From contig JACGXE010000009.1 in the NCBI GenBank assembly GCA_014138095.1, forward strand, positions 109,941 to 173,940: a stretch of 64,000 nucleotides of DNA. The letters run 5' to 3'. This DNA comes from Ochrobactrum sp. RH2CCR150. Lineage in GTDB: Bacteria; Pseudomonadota; Alphaproteobacteria; Rhizobiales; Rhizobiaceae. A program made the translations under genes and the position numbers. The notes under the pieces are model-generated. The model did no database searches, was not told the DNA's origin, and saw nothing but the letters and a program-made list of their open reading frames with translations. Positions 45,584 to 53,176 of this stretch are shown here, one piece after another (the first letter of the stretch is position 1; each line of letters starts with the position of its first letter).

Positions 45584-46479
45584 CCAAACGTTCTATATAT
45601 AGTAGCGCCAAGGGTGAGTTTCCACCATGGCCCGCCACTTGCTGTCTGTACCGCGTCTCTGTCTGAAAGCTCTTCTGCGAGGAAGGGCCTCTTGGTGAGG
45701 ATTCCGGCATATAACCGGGATCCCGAATTCTGTTTCTGCTGCATCCGGCGCATAACAAAACACCCCAAGGCAGCCAGAGCTATCCTTGTCAGGGGCATTG
45801 CAAACCAACAAATCAGCAGATCGAAAAATACTCTATCTTGTAAGAAGCATGAGCGCAAATACTAAATCTAGTGTTAACGCTCTTTCGTCATGTGGCTGCA
45901 TCTGCTTCTCCGAAGGTGGTCCGGCCCGGAAATCGGGCACGACGAAGCCCGGAGCGAATTCTACGCTGAGTAAGCGCAACGCCCGTTCCAGAACTTGACT
46001 AACCTGAAAGAAAGACCGGCAATTCAGACGCCCGGTCACGCCACTTACGCAACGATAAGTTCATAAAAAACGACTCGGCTGCGAGCGTCAAGCATTGGTT
46101 TGTTGTAAGGCGTCTAACGCTAGATATTGTGCGTGAGGCGCTGGGGGGTAATGTGGATAACGGGGAGAAGAGACGCTTTTGCGAATGAAGCCGGCTAAAA
46201 CGCTTTTACCCCTTTTTAACCATTCATTGAGGGCAATTATTGCGCAAAAACAGTGGGATCGAACCACGTTTTGATGAAAGATCTGAGCAAAAAGCGCGAG
46301 ATGACAGACAAAATCGGTCCGCAATGGGCAATCAAAGCCTTGCACTGGATGCTTTGAATTGCGCTCAGGGAGCAGTGGTGGCGGCGATTGCGAGGCCCTA
46401 TAGGCGGAATCGCCGCTGGAAACGCTACGGTTAAGCCGAGCGAGCGCAGAAATGCAGCGATAATGGAGAAATGGTGCCG
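45584..46479. other. Long intergenic region upstream of nrdJ
   Basis: About 890 bases without a convincing gene. It contains the tandem NrdR-box-like pair (45828-45874) and one perfect DnaA box, TGTGGATAA (46152-46160), which alone means little. Several short open frames occur but lack ribosome-binding sites or coding character. No cobalamin riboswitch B12-box (GCCACTG) was found. Confidence 0.55.
45828..45874. promoter_or_regulatory. Tandem NrdR-box-like sites upstream of nrdJ
   Basis: ATACTCTATCTTGTAA (45828-45843) and ATACTAAATCTAGTGT (45859-45874) match the NrdR consensus ACACWATATMTWGTGT at about 12 and 14 of 16 positions. Their start-to-start distance is 31 bases, the usual spacing of three helical turns for NrdR tetramer or higher-oligomer binding. 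Confidence 0.65.
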
Positions 46480-47010
46480 CTATTCAGCGGCGACCCTCAT
46501 ACCCGAATCACCAAAGTGAAGAAGAATCTGCTTCAGTTCGGTCTCTTCGACGCGCCTTGCGGCCTCCTCCGGGCATACCCATTCGCAGATGCGCTGATCC
46601 CGCTCCGGCCAGCTCTTTTCCTGGCCGGTGAAACGGACGGCATAAACTGCGACCGAAAACTGATTGATCCGCTCGGGCGGCATATCCATTTTGCAATAAT
46701 TGAAGTTGCCGACAGGTTCTGGAGTGACATCACCGCGTATGCCTGCTTCTTCGAAGGCTTCGCGCAATGCCGTTTCAGCGAGCGTGCGACCGACTTGCGG
46801 CCAACCCTTGGGGATGATCCAGCGGCCTGTACCACGGCTCGTGATGACAAGAACCTGAAGAGCGCCCATTTCGCGACGATAGACGAGGGCCGCAACCTGC
46901 TGCAAACGGCCAGAAGGCGTAAGAATACGCTTTTCCGTTGCAATAAGTTGTTTGGCTGCCGTCTTCACTGCGAAATTCCCTCTTTTCCTTAAAATGGAAT
47001 GATTCGTCAA
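46480..47010 (-). CDS. Nudix hydrolase
   Basis: A 176-residue Nudix protein. The Nudix box begins at G69 in PKGWPQVGRTLAETALREAFEEAGI; the first conserved Glu of the canonical box is replaced by Arg75, while R83, E84, E87 and E88 are intact. This variant resembles diphosphoinositol-polyphosphate- or NTP-pyrophosphatase-like subfamilies of rhizobia. Start is at 47010 or a few codons further in (VKTAAKQL). Neighbours give no clear function; it lies upstream of the long nrdJ leader. Confidence 0.85.
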   Translation of the reverse strand: MTNHSILRKRGNFAVKTAAKQLIATEKRILTPSGRLQQVAALVYRREMGALQVLVITSRGTGRWIIPKGWPQVGRTLAETALREAFEEAGIRGDVTPEPVGNFNYCKMDMPPERINQFSVAVYAVRFTGQEKSWPERDQRICEWVCPEEAARRVEETELKQILLHFGDSGMRVAAE

Positions 47011-47290
47011 AATAACAACTGCTCAAATGCGCAGCACACCTTACAAAAGGACAAAAAAGTCCTTCATTTTAAAGAAACTATTCAAATACAGGGAGAGGGC
47101 GTCATTTCTTAACGCCGAACCTGATCACTTTGAGCGCCATTTCGACCATTTTCTTATAGCACGCGATTACGGCAGAAATATCCCTTTTTTCATTTTCGTT
47201 TATTTTCGTTTTAAATGCTCGTTTGGGCAGCACCATCTTTGAGGAAAGTCTCGCCTTGCTGCTGGCTTCATACGCAGAACAATTGCGCCA

Positions 47291-47322
47291 AATAAAAATG
47301 CCAGCCGGTTAGGGCTGGCATT
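47291..47322 (-). terminator. Intrinsic terminator after gpt
   Basis: AATGCCAGCC and GGCTGGCATT pair around CTAACC; on the minus strand it continues TTTTTATT. Confidence 0.88.
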
Positions 47323-47353
47323 GAGAATGTCTTGGAGCGCGATGAAGTAGAGT

Positions 47354-47851
47354 TTATCCGCGCTTGTCGCCTGCAATCGGCTCGAGATAGGTGTAGCCCA
47401 TATCCCAGGGGAAATAGATCCAGGTGTCCTGCGATACTTCGGTCACAAAGGTGTCGACCAGCGGACGGCCTTTGGGCTTGGCATAAACCGTTGCAAAATG
47501 CGCCTTCGGCATCATCTCGCGGACGATAGCGGCCGTCTTGCCGGTATCGGTGAGGTCGTCGACGACGATCACGCCTTCGCCGCCATTTTCCAGAAGCTGT
47601 TCGCCGATGCCCTTGAGGATCTGCATTTCGCCCTGCGACGTGTAGTCGTGATAGGAAGCAATGCAGACGGTTTCGATAAGGCGGATGCCGAGTTCACGGC
47701 AAATAATGGCCGCTGGCACCAGACCGCCGCGCGTAATCGCGACGATTGCACGCCAATCGTGCCCCATGCCGGAAATGCGCCAGGCAAGCGCGCGGGCATC
47801 GCGGTGGAACTGATCCCAGGATACTGGAAAGGCTTTATCGGGCAAGGACAT
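47354..47851 (-). CDS. gpt: Xanthine-guanine phosphoribosyltransferase
   Basis: Salvages xanthine, guanine and hypoxanthine by adding them to PRPP. The 165-residue protein has the family length, the PRPP-binding motif [15 protein letters not shown] (about residues 94-108) and the N-terminal [17 protein letters not shown] segment. ATG at 47851 ([15 protein letters not shown]) fits the family; the open frame continues upstream without conserved sequence. It is a single gene with its own terminator. Confidence 0.92.
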   Translation of the reverse strand: MSLPDKAFPVSWDQFHRDARALAWRISGMGHDWRAIVAITRGGLVPAAIICRELGIRLIETVCIASYHDYTSQGEMQILKGIGEQLLENGGEGVIVVDDLTDTGKTAAIVREMMPKAHFATVYAKPKGRPLVDTFVTEVSQDTWIYFPWDMGYTYLEPIAGDKRG

Positions 47852-48138
47852 CGAAACGCTCCATGGAACAGTCCGTGGGCTGTGGCCCACAGACTGGCTA
47901 AACCAAAAATGCGCGATGACCACCGTCAAGCGCGCTGAACTGTGTAGACCTTTGTTTCGCCATCTGCGCCACCACAAGAGAGGCTGCAACACGATGAAAA
48001 GGTTTCTTCAACCCGGCACAGTCAGCGCCGGGTAGTGCTGATAACCGCAAAAACACCGATCTTGCAAGTCCGTTATGGCTTGAAGACGCCTGATGTGACG
48101 AATTGGGGATAATTGTCCGCTCGAAATGAGCGGACATG

Positions 48139-48984
48139 TCACCGTGAAAATAGTGTCAGAACGGGAAGTTCATTGAGCATTGAGCGGGTCACGCCGCCGA
48201 AAACCAGCTCGCGCAGACGCGAATGGCTATAGGCCCCCATGACAAGCAAATCGGCGCGCTCCGCGATGATATGTTCGCGCAGCGCATCCTGCGCATAGCG
48301 TCCATTCGCGCCGAGCGGCGTGACATTCACTTCAATGCCGTGGCGGGCAATCGATTCAGCCAGTTCGGTACCCGCCAGCGCTTCGTCCTCGCCTTCGGCT
48401 TCTGGCGGATCGACCCAGACGATTTCAGTACGGCCGGCCTGTTTCATCAGGGGCAAGGCATCGAATGCAGCGCGAGCCGCTTCTCTCTTGCCGTTAAAGG
48501 CGACAACAATCCGGTCAAGCGACACTGGCCGCATCACAGGCGCATAAGGCACGAGCAGAACCGGGCAGCTTGAATTGAAGACAATAGTGTCGGCGGTTTC
48601 GTCATTGGTGGCCGGATCGTCGGGGTCCGGCTGGCCCGCAACCAGCAATTCCGCACCAAGGCACGAGGTCAGAACGCCATCGGCAGCGGTGCCGGTTTCG
48701 GAGCGTGTGATACGAAATTCGAAATGCGCATCCTGACGACGCATCTCTTCTTCAAAGACGTGTTTCAGCCGTTCAGACAGTTCCTTGTGCTGCTTGTCGT
48801 GCAGTTCGAACATGCCGGGATCAATGAACCCGTTGGGATCGGCATAAACGATAGGAGAGGGGATGGAGTAGAGGCCGATGACATGAAGATCGGGCACTTT
48901 TCGCATCAAAAGCGCGATGGCGGACAGAACCCGCTTCAGCTCGGCCTCGCTCCGGGAATAGGCAACCACCGTTTTGTAGGTCAT
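48139..48984 (-). CDS. Universal stress protein (two-domain)
   Basis: A 281-residue protein with two USP halves; the second contains RIVVAFNGKREAARAAFDALPLM and a GAYSHSRLRELVFGGVTRSML nucleotide-binding end (GxxGx9GS-like, atypical). Family members bind ATP and respond to starvation or redox stress. Upstream, on the minus strand, GCAAC-17 bases-CGTT (49029-49054) is a poor match to an EcfG promoter; noted only. The gene is single. Confidence 0.85.
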   Translation of the reverse strand: MTYKTVVAYSRSEAELKRVLSAIALLMRKVPDLHVIGLYSIPSPIVYADPNGFIDPGMFELHDKQHKELSERLKHVFEEEMRRQDAHFEFRITRSETGTAADGVLTSCLGAELLVAGQPDPDDPATNDETADTIVFNSSCPVLLVPYAPVMRPVSLDRIVVAFNGKREAARAAFDALPLMKQAGRTEIVWVDPPEAEGEDEALAGTELAESIARHGIEVNVTPLGANGRYAQDALREHIIAERADLLVMGAYSHSRLRELVFGGVTRSMLNELPVLTLFSR

Positions 48985-49091
48985 GACCGATCTCCTTCCA
49001 GCTGTGTTTCCATTTTAGCATAGAATGCAACGAGTTGCGCTGGCAAAAGGTTGCAAAACTTAAAGGACGTGTTTTCGAAATGTCGGTTTGG

Positions 49092-49850
49092 TCAGCTTGC
49101 GCCGGACGCCACCAGCCTGGCAATCATCGCTTCGATTTCGGCAGCCGCCGCATCAATTTTCTGTGGGTCGCTGCCGCGCACCACAAGCTCGGTGCTGAAG
49201 CGCCCGCTTTCGAACTTCGGATAGGAACCGATAATGGTATCGGGGTTCTGCTTCTGGATTTCAGCCAGCGGCGCGCCGATCACGCCTTCACCGAACGGAC
49301 AGAGCACAGCGCGCGACAAGAGCTTGCGGCCGGTCCGCAAGGTTGGGATCACATTGTCGAGCATGGCCTGAAAAACGGACGGAACGCCCGCCATCACATA
49401 GACATTGCCGATGTGGAAGCCCGGCGCGGAAGAAACCGGATTGTCGATATGTTCCGACCCTTCCGGCATACGGGCCATGCGCTTGCGTGAATCGGTAAAT
49501 TCCAGACCGCGCCGCGCATAATTGTCGCCAAGAAGCTTCATGGCCTTTTCATCATAGATGCAGGGCACGCCGAAGGCTTTCGATACGGCGTCGGCAGTGA
49601 TGTCGTCATGGGTCGGGCCAATTCCACCCGAGGTAAAGACATAATCAAAATTCGGACGCAGGGCATTGAGCGCGGCGACAATGGCGTCTTCCTCGTCGGG
49701 CACGATGCGTACTTCCTTGAGATCGATGCCCACGGCGGTCAGCAGATCGGCCAGATGCCCGATGTTCTTGTCCTTGGTGCGTCCGGAGAGAAGTTCGTCG
49801 CCAATGGCGAGCATTGCAGCCCTGACGGCCTGCTGCGAAGTGTCGGTCAT
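49092..49850 (-). CDS. CinA/MoCF-domain protein (molybdopterin-binding-like)
   Basis: A 252-residue protein with the competence-damage-inducible CinA N-terminal fold: AMLAIGDELLSGRTKDKNIGHLADLL (20 residues after the start) and the TSGGIGPTHDDITADAVSKAFG motif (about 80-101). The C-terminal nicotinamide-deamidase part of full CinA is lacking. ATG at 49850 was chosen because GGAG lies seven bases upstream; an upstream start at 49868 is open. Single-domain forms of this type may act as NMN-recycling or FAD pyrophosphatase enzymes (family knowledge), not molybdenum proteins. Confidence 0.88.
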   Translation of the reverse strand: MTDTSQQAVRAAMLAIGDELLSGRTKDKNIGHLADLLTAVGIDLKEVRIVPDEEDAIVAALNALRPNFDYVFTSGGIGPTHDDITADAVSKAFGVPCIYDEKAMKLLGDNYARRGLEFTDSRKRMARMPEGSEHIDNPVSSAPGFHIGNVYVMAGVPSVFQAMLDNVIPTLRTGRKLLSRAVLCPFGEGVIGAPLAEIQKQNPDTIIGSYPKFESGRFSTELVVRGSDPQKIDAAAAEIEAMIARLVASGAS

Positions 49851-50025
49851 GCCCAGACTCCATTTCAATCTGGCGACAGTTAAGCCTCAGGGGCACCCCG
49901 CCGCAACCGGTTTGTCGCAAAAGACAAAATGTTCCTCCGATCGGTCATCTTCCCAAAATGAAAATGCTCTCTAGTTGAGTGAATGCGGAAAAGGGGTTCC
50001 GCAAAACCGAAAACGGAGACGTCAG

Positions 50026-50625
50026 ATGGTAAAGGTTCTGGTGCTGTACTATTCGTCCTACGGGCATATGGAGCAGATGGCCAAGGCTGCGGCAGAAGGT
50101 GCGCGCGAAGGCGGCACGGAAGTCACGATCAAGCGGGTGCCCGAACTGGTTCCGCTCGATGTCGCTAAGGCCTCGCATTATAAGGTCGATCAGGACGCAC
50201 CGATCGCATCGCCGAACGATCTGGTCGAATATGATGCTATTATATTGGGTACTGCGACCCGCTACGGCATGATGGCCGCGCAGATGAAGAATTTTCTCGA
50301 CCAGACCGGTGGTCTGTGGGCCAAGGGTGCGCTGCTCAACAAGGTCGGCTCTGTGATGGTTTCAACGGCGACGCAGCATGGCGGCGCGGAACTGGCGTTG
50401 ATTTCGGCGCAGTGGCAGTTGCAGCATCACGGTATGATCATTGTGCCGCTTTCCTATGCCTATCAGGGGCAGATGGGCAATGATGTGGTGCGCGGCGGCG
50501 CGCCTTACGGCATGACGACGACGGCAGACGGCGACGGTTCACGCCAGCCATCGGCACAGGAACTGGAAGGCGCACGTTTTCAGGGCAAGCGTGTCGCTGA
50601 AATCACCGCCAAACTGCACGGCTGA
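50026..50625 (+). CDS. wrbA: NAD(P)H:quinone oxidoreductase WrbA
   Basis: FMN-dependent NAD(P)H:quinone oxidoreductase, type IV. The 199-residue protein shows [20 protein letters not shown] (flavodoxin fold start), the FMN loop segment [25 protein letters not shown] (about 78-102) and the conserved [10 protein letters not shown] (about 113-122). ATG at 50026 (MVKVLVLYY) follows GGAGACGTCAG. The gene stands alone between the CinA-like gene and tRNA-Leu and is followed by a terminator. Confidence 0.93.
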   Translation: MVKVLVLYYSSYGHMEQMAKAAAEGAREGGTEVTIKRVPELVPLDVAKASHYKVDQDAPIASPNDLVEYDAIILGTATRYGMMAAQMKNFLDQTGGLWAKGALLNKVGSVMVSTATQHGGAELALISAQWQLQHHGMIIVPLSYAYQGQMGNDVVRGGAPYGMTTTADGDGSRQPSAQELEGARFQGKRVAEITAKLHG

Positions 50626-50642
50626 CGACATTCCATCAAAAC

Positions 50643-50673
50643 AAAAGCCGCCGGGAAAACACGGCGGCTTTTG
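50643..50673 (+). terminator. Intrinsic terminator after wrbA
   Basis: AAAAGCCGCC and GGCGGCTTTT pair; the loop is GGGAAAACAC. Confidence 0.9.
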
Positions 50674-50685
50674 TATGAAAAATTG

Positions 50686-50771
50686 TGGTGCGGTCGGCGG
50701 GACTTGAACCCGCAAGCCTAAAAGGCGACGGATTTTAAGTCCGTTGCGTATACCAGTTTCGCCACGACCGC
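50686..50771 (-). tRNA. tRNA-Leu (anticodon TAA)
   Basis: On the minus strand: GCGGTCG acceptor arm (with CGACCGC), long variable arm typical of Leu (CGCCTTTTAGGCTTG), anticodon loop CTTAAAA (anticodon TAA), T-arm with GTTCAAGTC, CCA encoded. Length is 86 nt. It lies just upstream of the structured segment at 51004-51230. Confidence 0.97.
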
Positions 50772-51003
50772 AGCGACAGGATTTCTATGTCATGATTTGC
50801 GCGTTGATTTCAAGACAGAAAGCTTGTCAGCAATTACAGCTGAATTATCGAATATCCTTATGTTCTAAAATAGAAAAGCGGTATGATCGGCGCGTTTTCC
50901 CGGCCATGATTTTGATCGGTTCGCGCCAGATGCCACTATTTCCGCAAAAGCCTGTCAGCTGACGAATTTTGGATATGACAAGCTGTCAGGAATGATTTAC
51001 GCC
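50772..51003. other. Short intergenic segment after tRNA-Leu
   Basis: About 230 bases of moderately AT-rich DNA between tRNA-Leu and the structured region. It may contain a promoter for the RNA candidate (TTGAT and TATGTT-type words near 50800-50860), but nothing firm is seen. Confidence 0.35.
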
Positions 51004-51230
51004 TAGAGCTGGACCGCTACGCGGCGGTCTGGGGCTTAGTAACCCCTTTATCACTGCGTGGTTGGCGTCACCGAAAGGCGCCGAACCTTCGTCCTTTATG
51101 GTCAGGGTGCTTGCGACGTATGTCCAAGCTTCTCTGAAGCCAAAGGTCGTGAGGCCGTCGCAGTGCGGTTACTAACACCCTGATCACCAAAGATCGAAGG
51201 GCACAATGCGGGGGCGTACCGCGAGAGTGC
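51004..51230 (+). ncRNA. Candidate structured RNA (pseudoknot-like), unassigned
   Basis: This non-coding stretch can fold into an orderly set of helices. They are GACCGC/GCGGTC (51012-17/51024-29); GGCG-(TCA bulge)-CC-GAAA-GG-CGCC (51064-82), a GNRA-capped helix; a long helix of about 21 pairs made of CCTTCG/CGAAGG, CTTT/AAAG and TGGTCAGGGTG/CACCCTGATCA (51086-51109/51176-51200); inside it TGCGACG/CGTCGCA and GCTTC-TCT-GAAGC; and a nested hairpin GCAC...GTGC (51201-51230). TTAGTAACC (51036-44) can also pair with GGTTACTAA (51167-75), which would make a pseudoknot. No known riboswitch or ribozyme family was recognised. Confidence 0.5.
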
Positions 51231-51249
51231 TTTGGGGGGGGTGACCGGT

Positions 51250-51531
51250 ATGACAGACACTGTAACCTATTACACAATCACCTATGATCATGTTCAGGAT
51301 TGGTGCGGCGGATTTTTCCGTCAGGACCAGCGGCCAGAAGCCGAGGCCGCGCTACGTTTGATGCAGCGCGAATTACAGAGAGAGCGCTCTATTTCGTGCC
51401 ACGCGCTTTACCTCGAAGAAATAACAATCCCGCTTCCACTGAACGAAGCCGTGCTGTTCGAACTGCTGAATGACGGTCCGCTGGTGGTCTTCGGAGACCG
51501 CAAGATCGTCACTGTTTACTACGTGGGGTAG
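51250..51531 (+). CDS. Small protein downstream of the structured RNA, unknown
   Basis: A 93-residue protein (MTDTVTYYTITYDHV... ends IVTVYYVG) with no recognised domain. It contains two Cys (near DWCGGFF and ISCHAL) and appears soluble, with beta-rich edges and a central Arg/Glu/Gln-rich helix (EAALRLMQRELQRERS). The ATG is preceded by a run of eight G (51234-51241) that could serve as a ribosome-binding site but also could slip during replication. It lies about 20 bases after the structured segment, so that may be its leader. Confidence 0.5.
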   Translation: MTDTVTYYTITYDHVQDWCGGFFRQDQRPEAEAALRLMQRELQRERSISCHALYLEEITIPLPLNEAVLFELLNDGPLVVFGDRKIVTVYYVG

Positions 51532-51615
51532 GTTGGCATTTCCCTTCATCCTTGTTTGCATTGGCAAATCCGTATAGCGATGTGAACACCGAGTAGGAAT
51601 GAAGAGAGTTTCAGT

Positions 51616-52872
51616 ATGACCGCCTTCGTCAAATCCGTGGCTCAGGCCGAAAAGGCAATGCGTGCGCTTTTCCCCGAAACACAATTGCAGCTCAACGACT
51701 ATCTCTCCCGCAAATATGGCGCAGAGATTTGGTTGAAGCGCGAAGATCTGACGCCGGTGCGGTCCTACAAGATTCGTGGCGCTTTCAATTTTATCTCCAA
51801 GGCCGTCAAGACAACCGACGAGAATGTCGTGTTTGTCTGCGCTTCGGCAGGCAACCACGCGCAGGGTTTTGCTTTCGTCTGCCGCCATTTTGGTCGCAAG
51901 GGCGTTGTTTTCATGCCGGTGACCACGCCGCAGCAGAAAATCGACAAGACCCGCGCTTTTGGCGGTGAATTCATCGAAATCAAGCTCATCGGCGATATTT
52001 TTGACGTCTGCTATGCTGCGTCGCAGGAATTTGCGGCCAGCAACAAGGGCGTCATGGTGCCGCCCTTCGACCATCCGGGTATTGTGGAAGGTCAGGCGAC
52101 TGTCGCGCTGGAAATCGAACGGCAATTGCCGGAGGGCAAGAAGCCGGATCTGGTTCTGCTGCCGGTTGGCGGCGGCGGGCTTTCCGGCGGTGTGACGCAG
52201 TATATTTCCGATCTTGGCTGGAAAACCGCGTTTCGCTTTGTCGAACCGAAGGGTGCGGCCAGCCTGAAAGGCAGTCTGGAAGCGGGAAAGCGCATCAAGC
52301 TTGCCCATGTCGATAATTTCGTTGACGGGGCGGCAGTTGCCGAGATTGGCAAGGAAAACTTCAAGCTTCTCAAAGGCTTTGACGCAAAGTCTGTCATAAC
52401 GGTTCCGGAAAACCGGCTCTGCGCCACGATCATTGAAATGCTCAATATTGAAGGCGTCGTGCTGGAGCCAGCGGGCGCATTGGGCATTGATGCGCTGAAG
52501 GATTTCAAGAAAAGCGAACTCAAGGGCAAGCGTATCGTGATTGTCGTTTCGGGCGGCAATTTTGATTTCGAGCGTTTGCCGGATGTCCGCGAAAGGGCAC
52601 TGCGCTTTGAGGGCCTGAAGAAATACTTCATTTTCCGCTTCCCGCAGCGTCCGGGCGCATTGCGCTCGTTCCTCGATCTACTGGGGCCGGAAGATGACAT
52701 CGCGCGCTTCGAGTATCTGAAGAAATCCGCCCGCAATTTCGGCTCGGTGCTGATCGGCATTGAAACGAAGGATGCCGCCAACTTCAAACTTCTGGAAAAG
52801 AAGTTCGGCGAGGCCGGCTGGGCTTATCAGGACATTACAGACAATCAGGTTCTGGCTGATTTCATCATTTGA
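51616..52872 (+). CDS. ilvA: Threonine ammonia-lyase (threonine deaminase)
   Basis: PLP enzyme converting threonine to 2-oxobutanoate for isoleucine synthesis. The 418-residue protein shows VRSYKIRGAFNF with the PLP-binding Lys52, the glycine loop PVGGGGLSGG (about 188-197), and a C-terminal ACT-like regulatory region (about 325-418: YFIFRFPQRPGALRSFLDLL), which implies feedback control by isoleucine or valine. ATG at 51616 follows GAAGAGAGTTTCAGT, with a moderate ribosome-binding site. An alternative reading as tdcB-like is less likely because of the ACT region. Confidence 0.92.
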   Translation: MTAFVKSVAQAEKAMRALFPETQLQLNDYLSRKYGAEIWLKREDLTPVRSYKIRGAFNFISKAVKTTDENVVFVCASAGNHAQGFAFVCRHFGRKGVVFMPVTTPQQKIDKTRAFGGEFIEIKLIGDIFDVCYAASQEFAASNKGVMVPPFDHPGIVEGQATVALEIERQLPEGKKPDLVLLPVGGGGLSGGVTQYISDLGWKTAFRFVEPKGAASLKGSLEAGKRIKLAHVDNFVDGAAVAEIGKENFKLLKGFDAKSVITVPENRLCATIIEMLNIEGVVLEPAGALGIDALKDFKKSELKGKRIVIVVSGGNFDFERLPDVRERALRFEGLKKYFIFRFPQRPGALRSFLDLLGPEDDIARFEYLKKSARNFGSVLIGIETKDAANFKLLEKKFGEAGWAYQDITDNQVLADFII

Positions 52873-53176
52873 ACTGAAGTCTAAAGCGAAAACATTTGCT
52901 TTTTTGGCAAAACCACCCCATATGGGCGGCAGGCGCATGGGCCGACGTTAGATGTCGGCTTTCCCGGCATTGGACTTGTTGCGTCACACCTCTGTCTTCC
53001 GGAATGGTCTGGTAGCGGAGGGGACCTGAGATCTGCTCGGGCACGGCTGCGCAAGTCGCCAGGGGTTTTCCCGGCGTCCCGTCGTTATCATAAATACGGA
53101 TTTGGCTCGGGCAAGTTGCGCTTTCCCGGCATTGAAAGCGGACCGCAGATGTGCGGTGCCGCCGAAAGAGATTGAA
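52873..53176. other. Leader of the second DEAD-box helicase gene
   Basis: About 300 bases after ilvA. It contains the hairpin GCCGAC-GTTAGAT-GTCGGC (52941-52959) with a short T-run, which may end ilvA, and two copies of GCTTTCCCGGCATTG (near 52959 and 53129). The GC-rich end is probably a structured leader for the helicase. Confidence 0.5.

Noticed and set aside
45849..45998. Small open frame starting MSANTKSS after the NrdR boxes
   Set aside because: No ribosome-binding site, overlaps a regulatory site, and has no coding-like features.
46152..46160. Single perfect DnaA box TGTGGATAA
   Set aside because: One isolated box without others, an AT-rich unwinding region or parS-like repeats is not evidence for an origin.
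45584..46479. Cobalamin riboswitch upstream of nrdJ
   Set aside because: The B12-box (GCCACTG-like) and the usual helix pattern were not found; NrdR-box-like sites explain regulation better.
49029..49054. EcfG promoter upstream of the universal stress protein gene
   Set aside because: GCAAC-17-CGTT has a mismatch in the -35 core and a longer spacer; too weak to claim.
51004..51230. tmRNA, RNase P RNA, 4.5S RNA or group I/II intron
   Set aside because: None of the conserved core sequences of those RNAs (T-arm GTTCRA, GAAAGTCC, SRP loop, domain V) is present.
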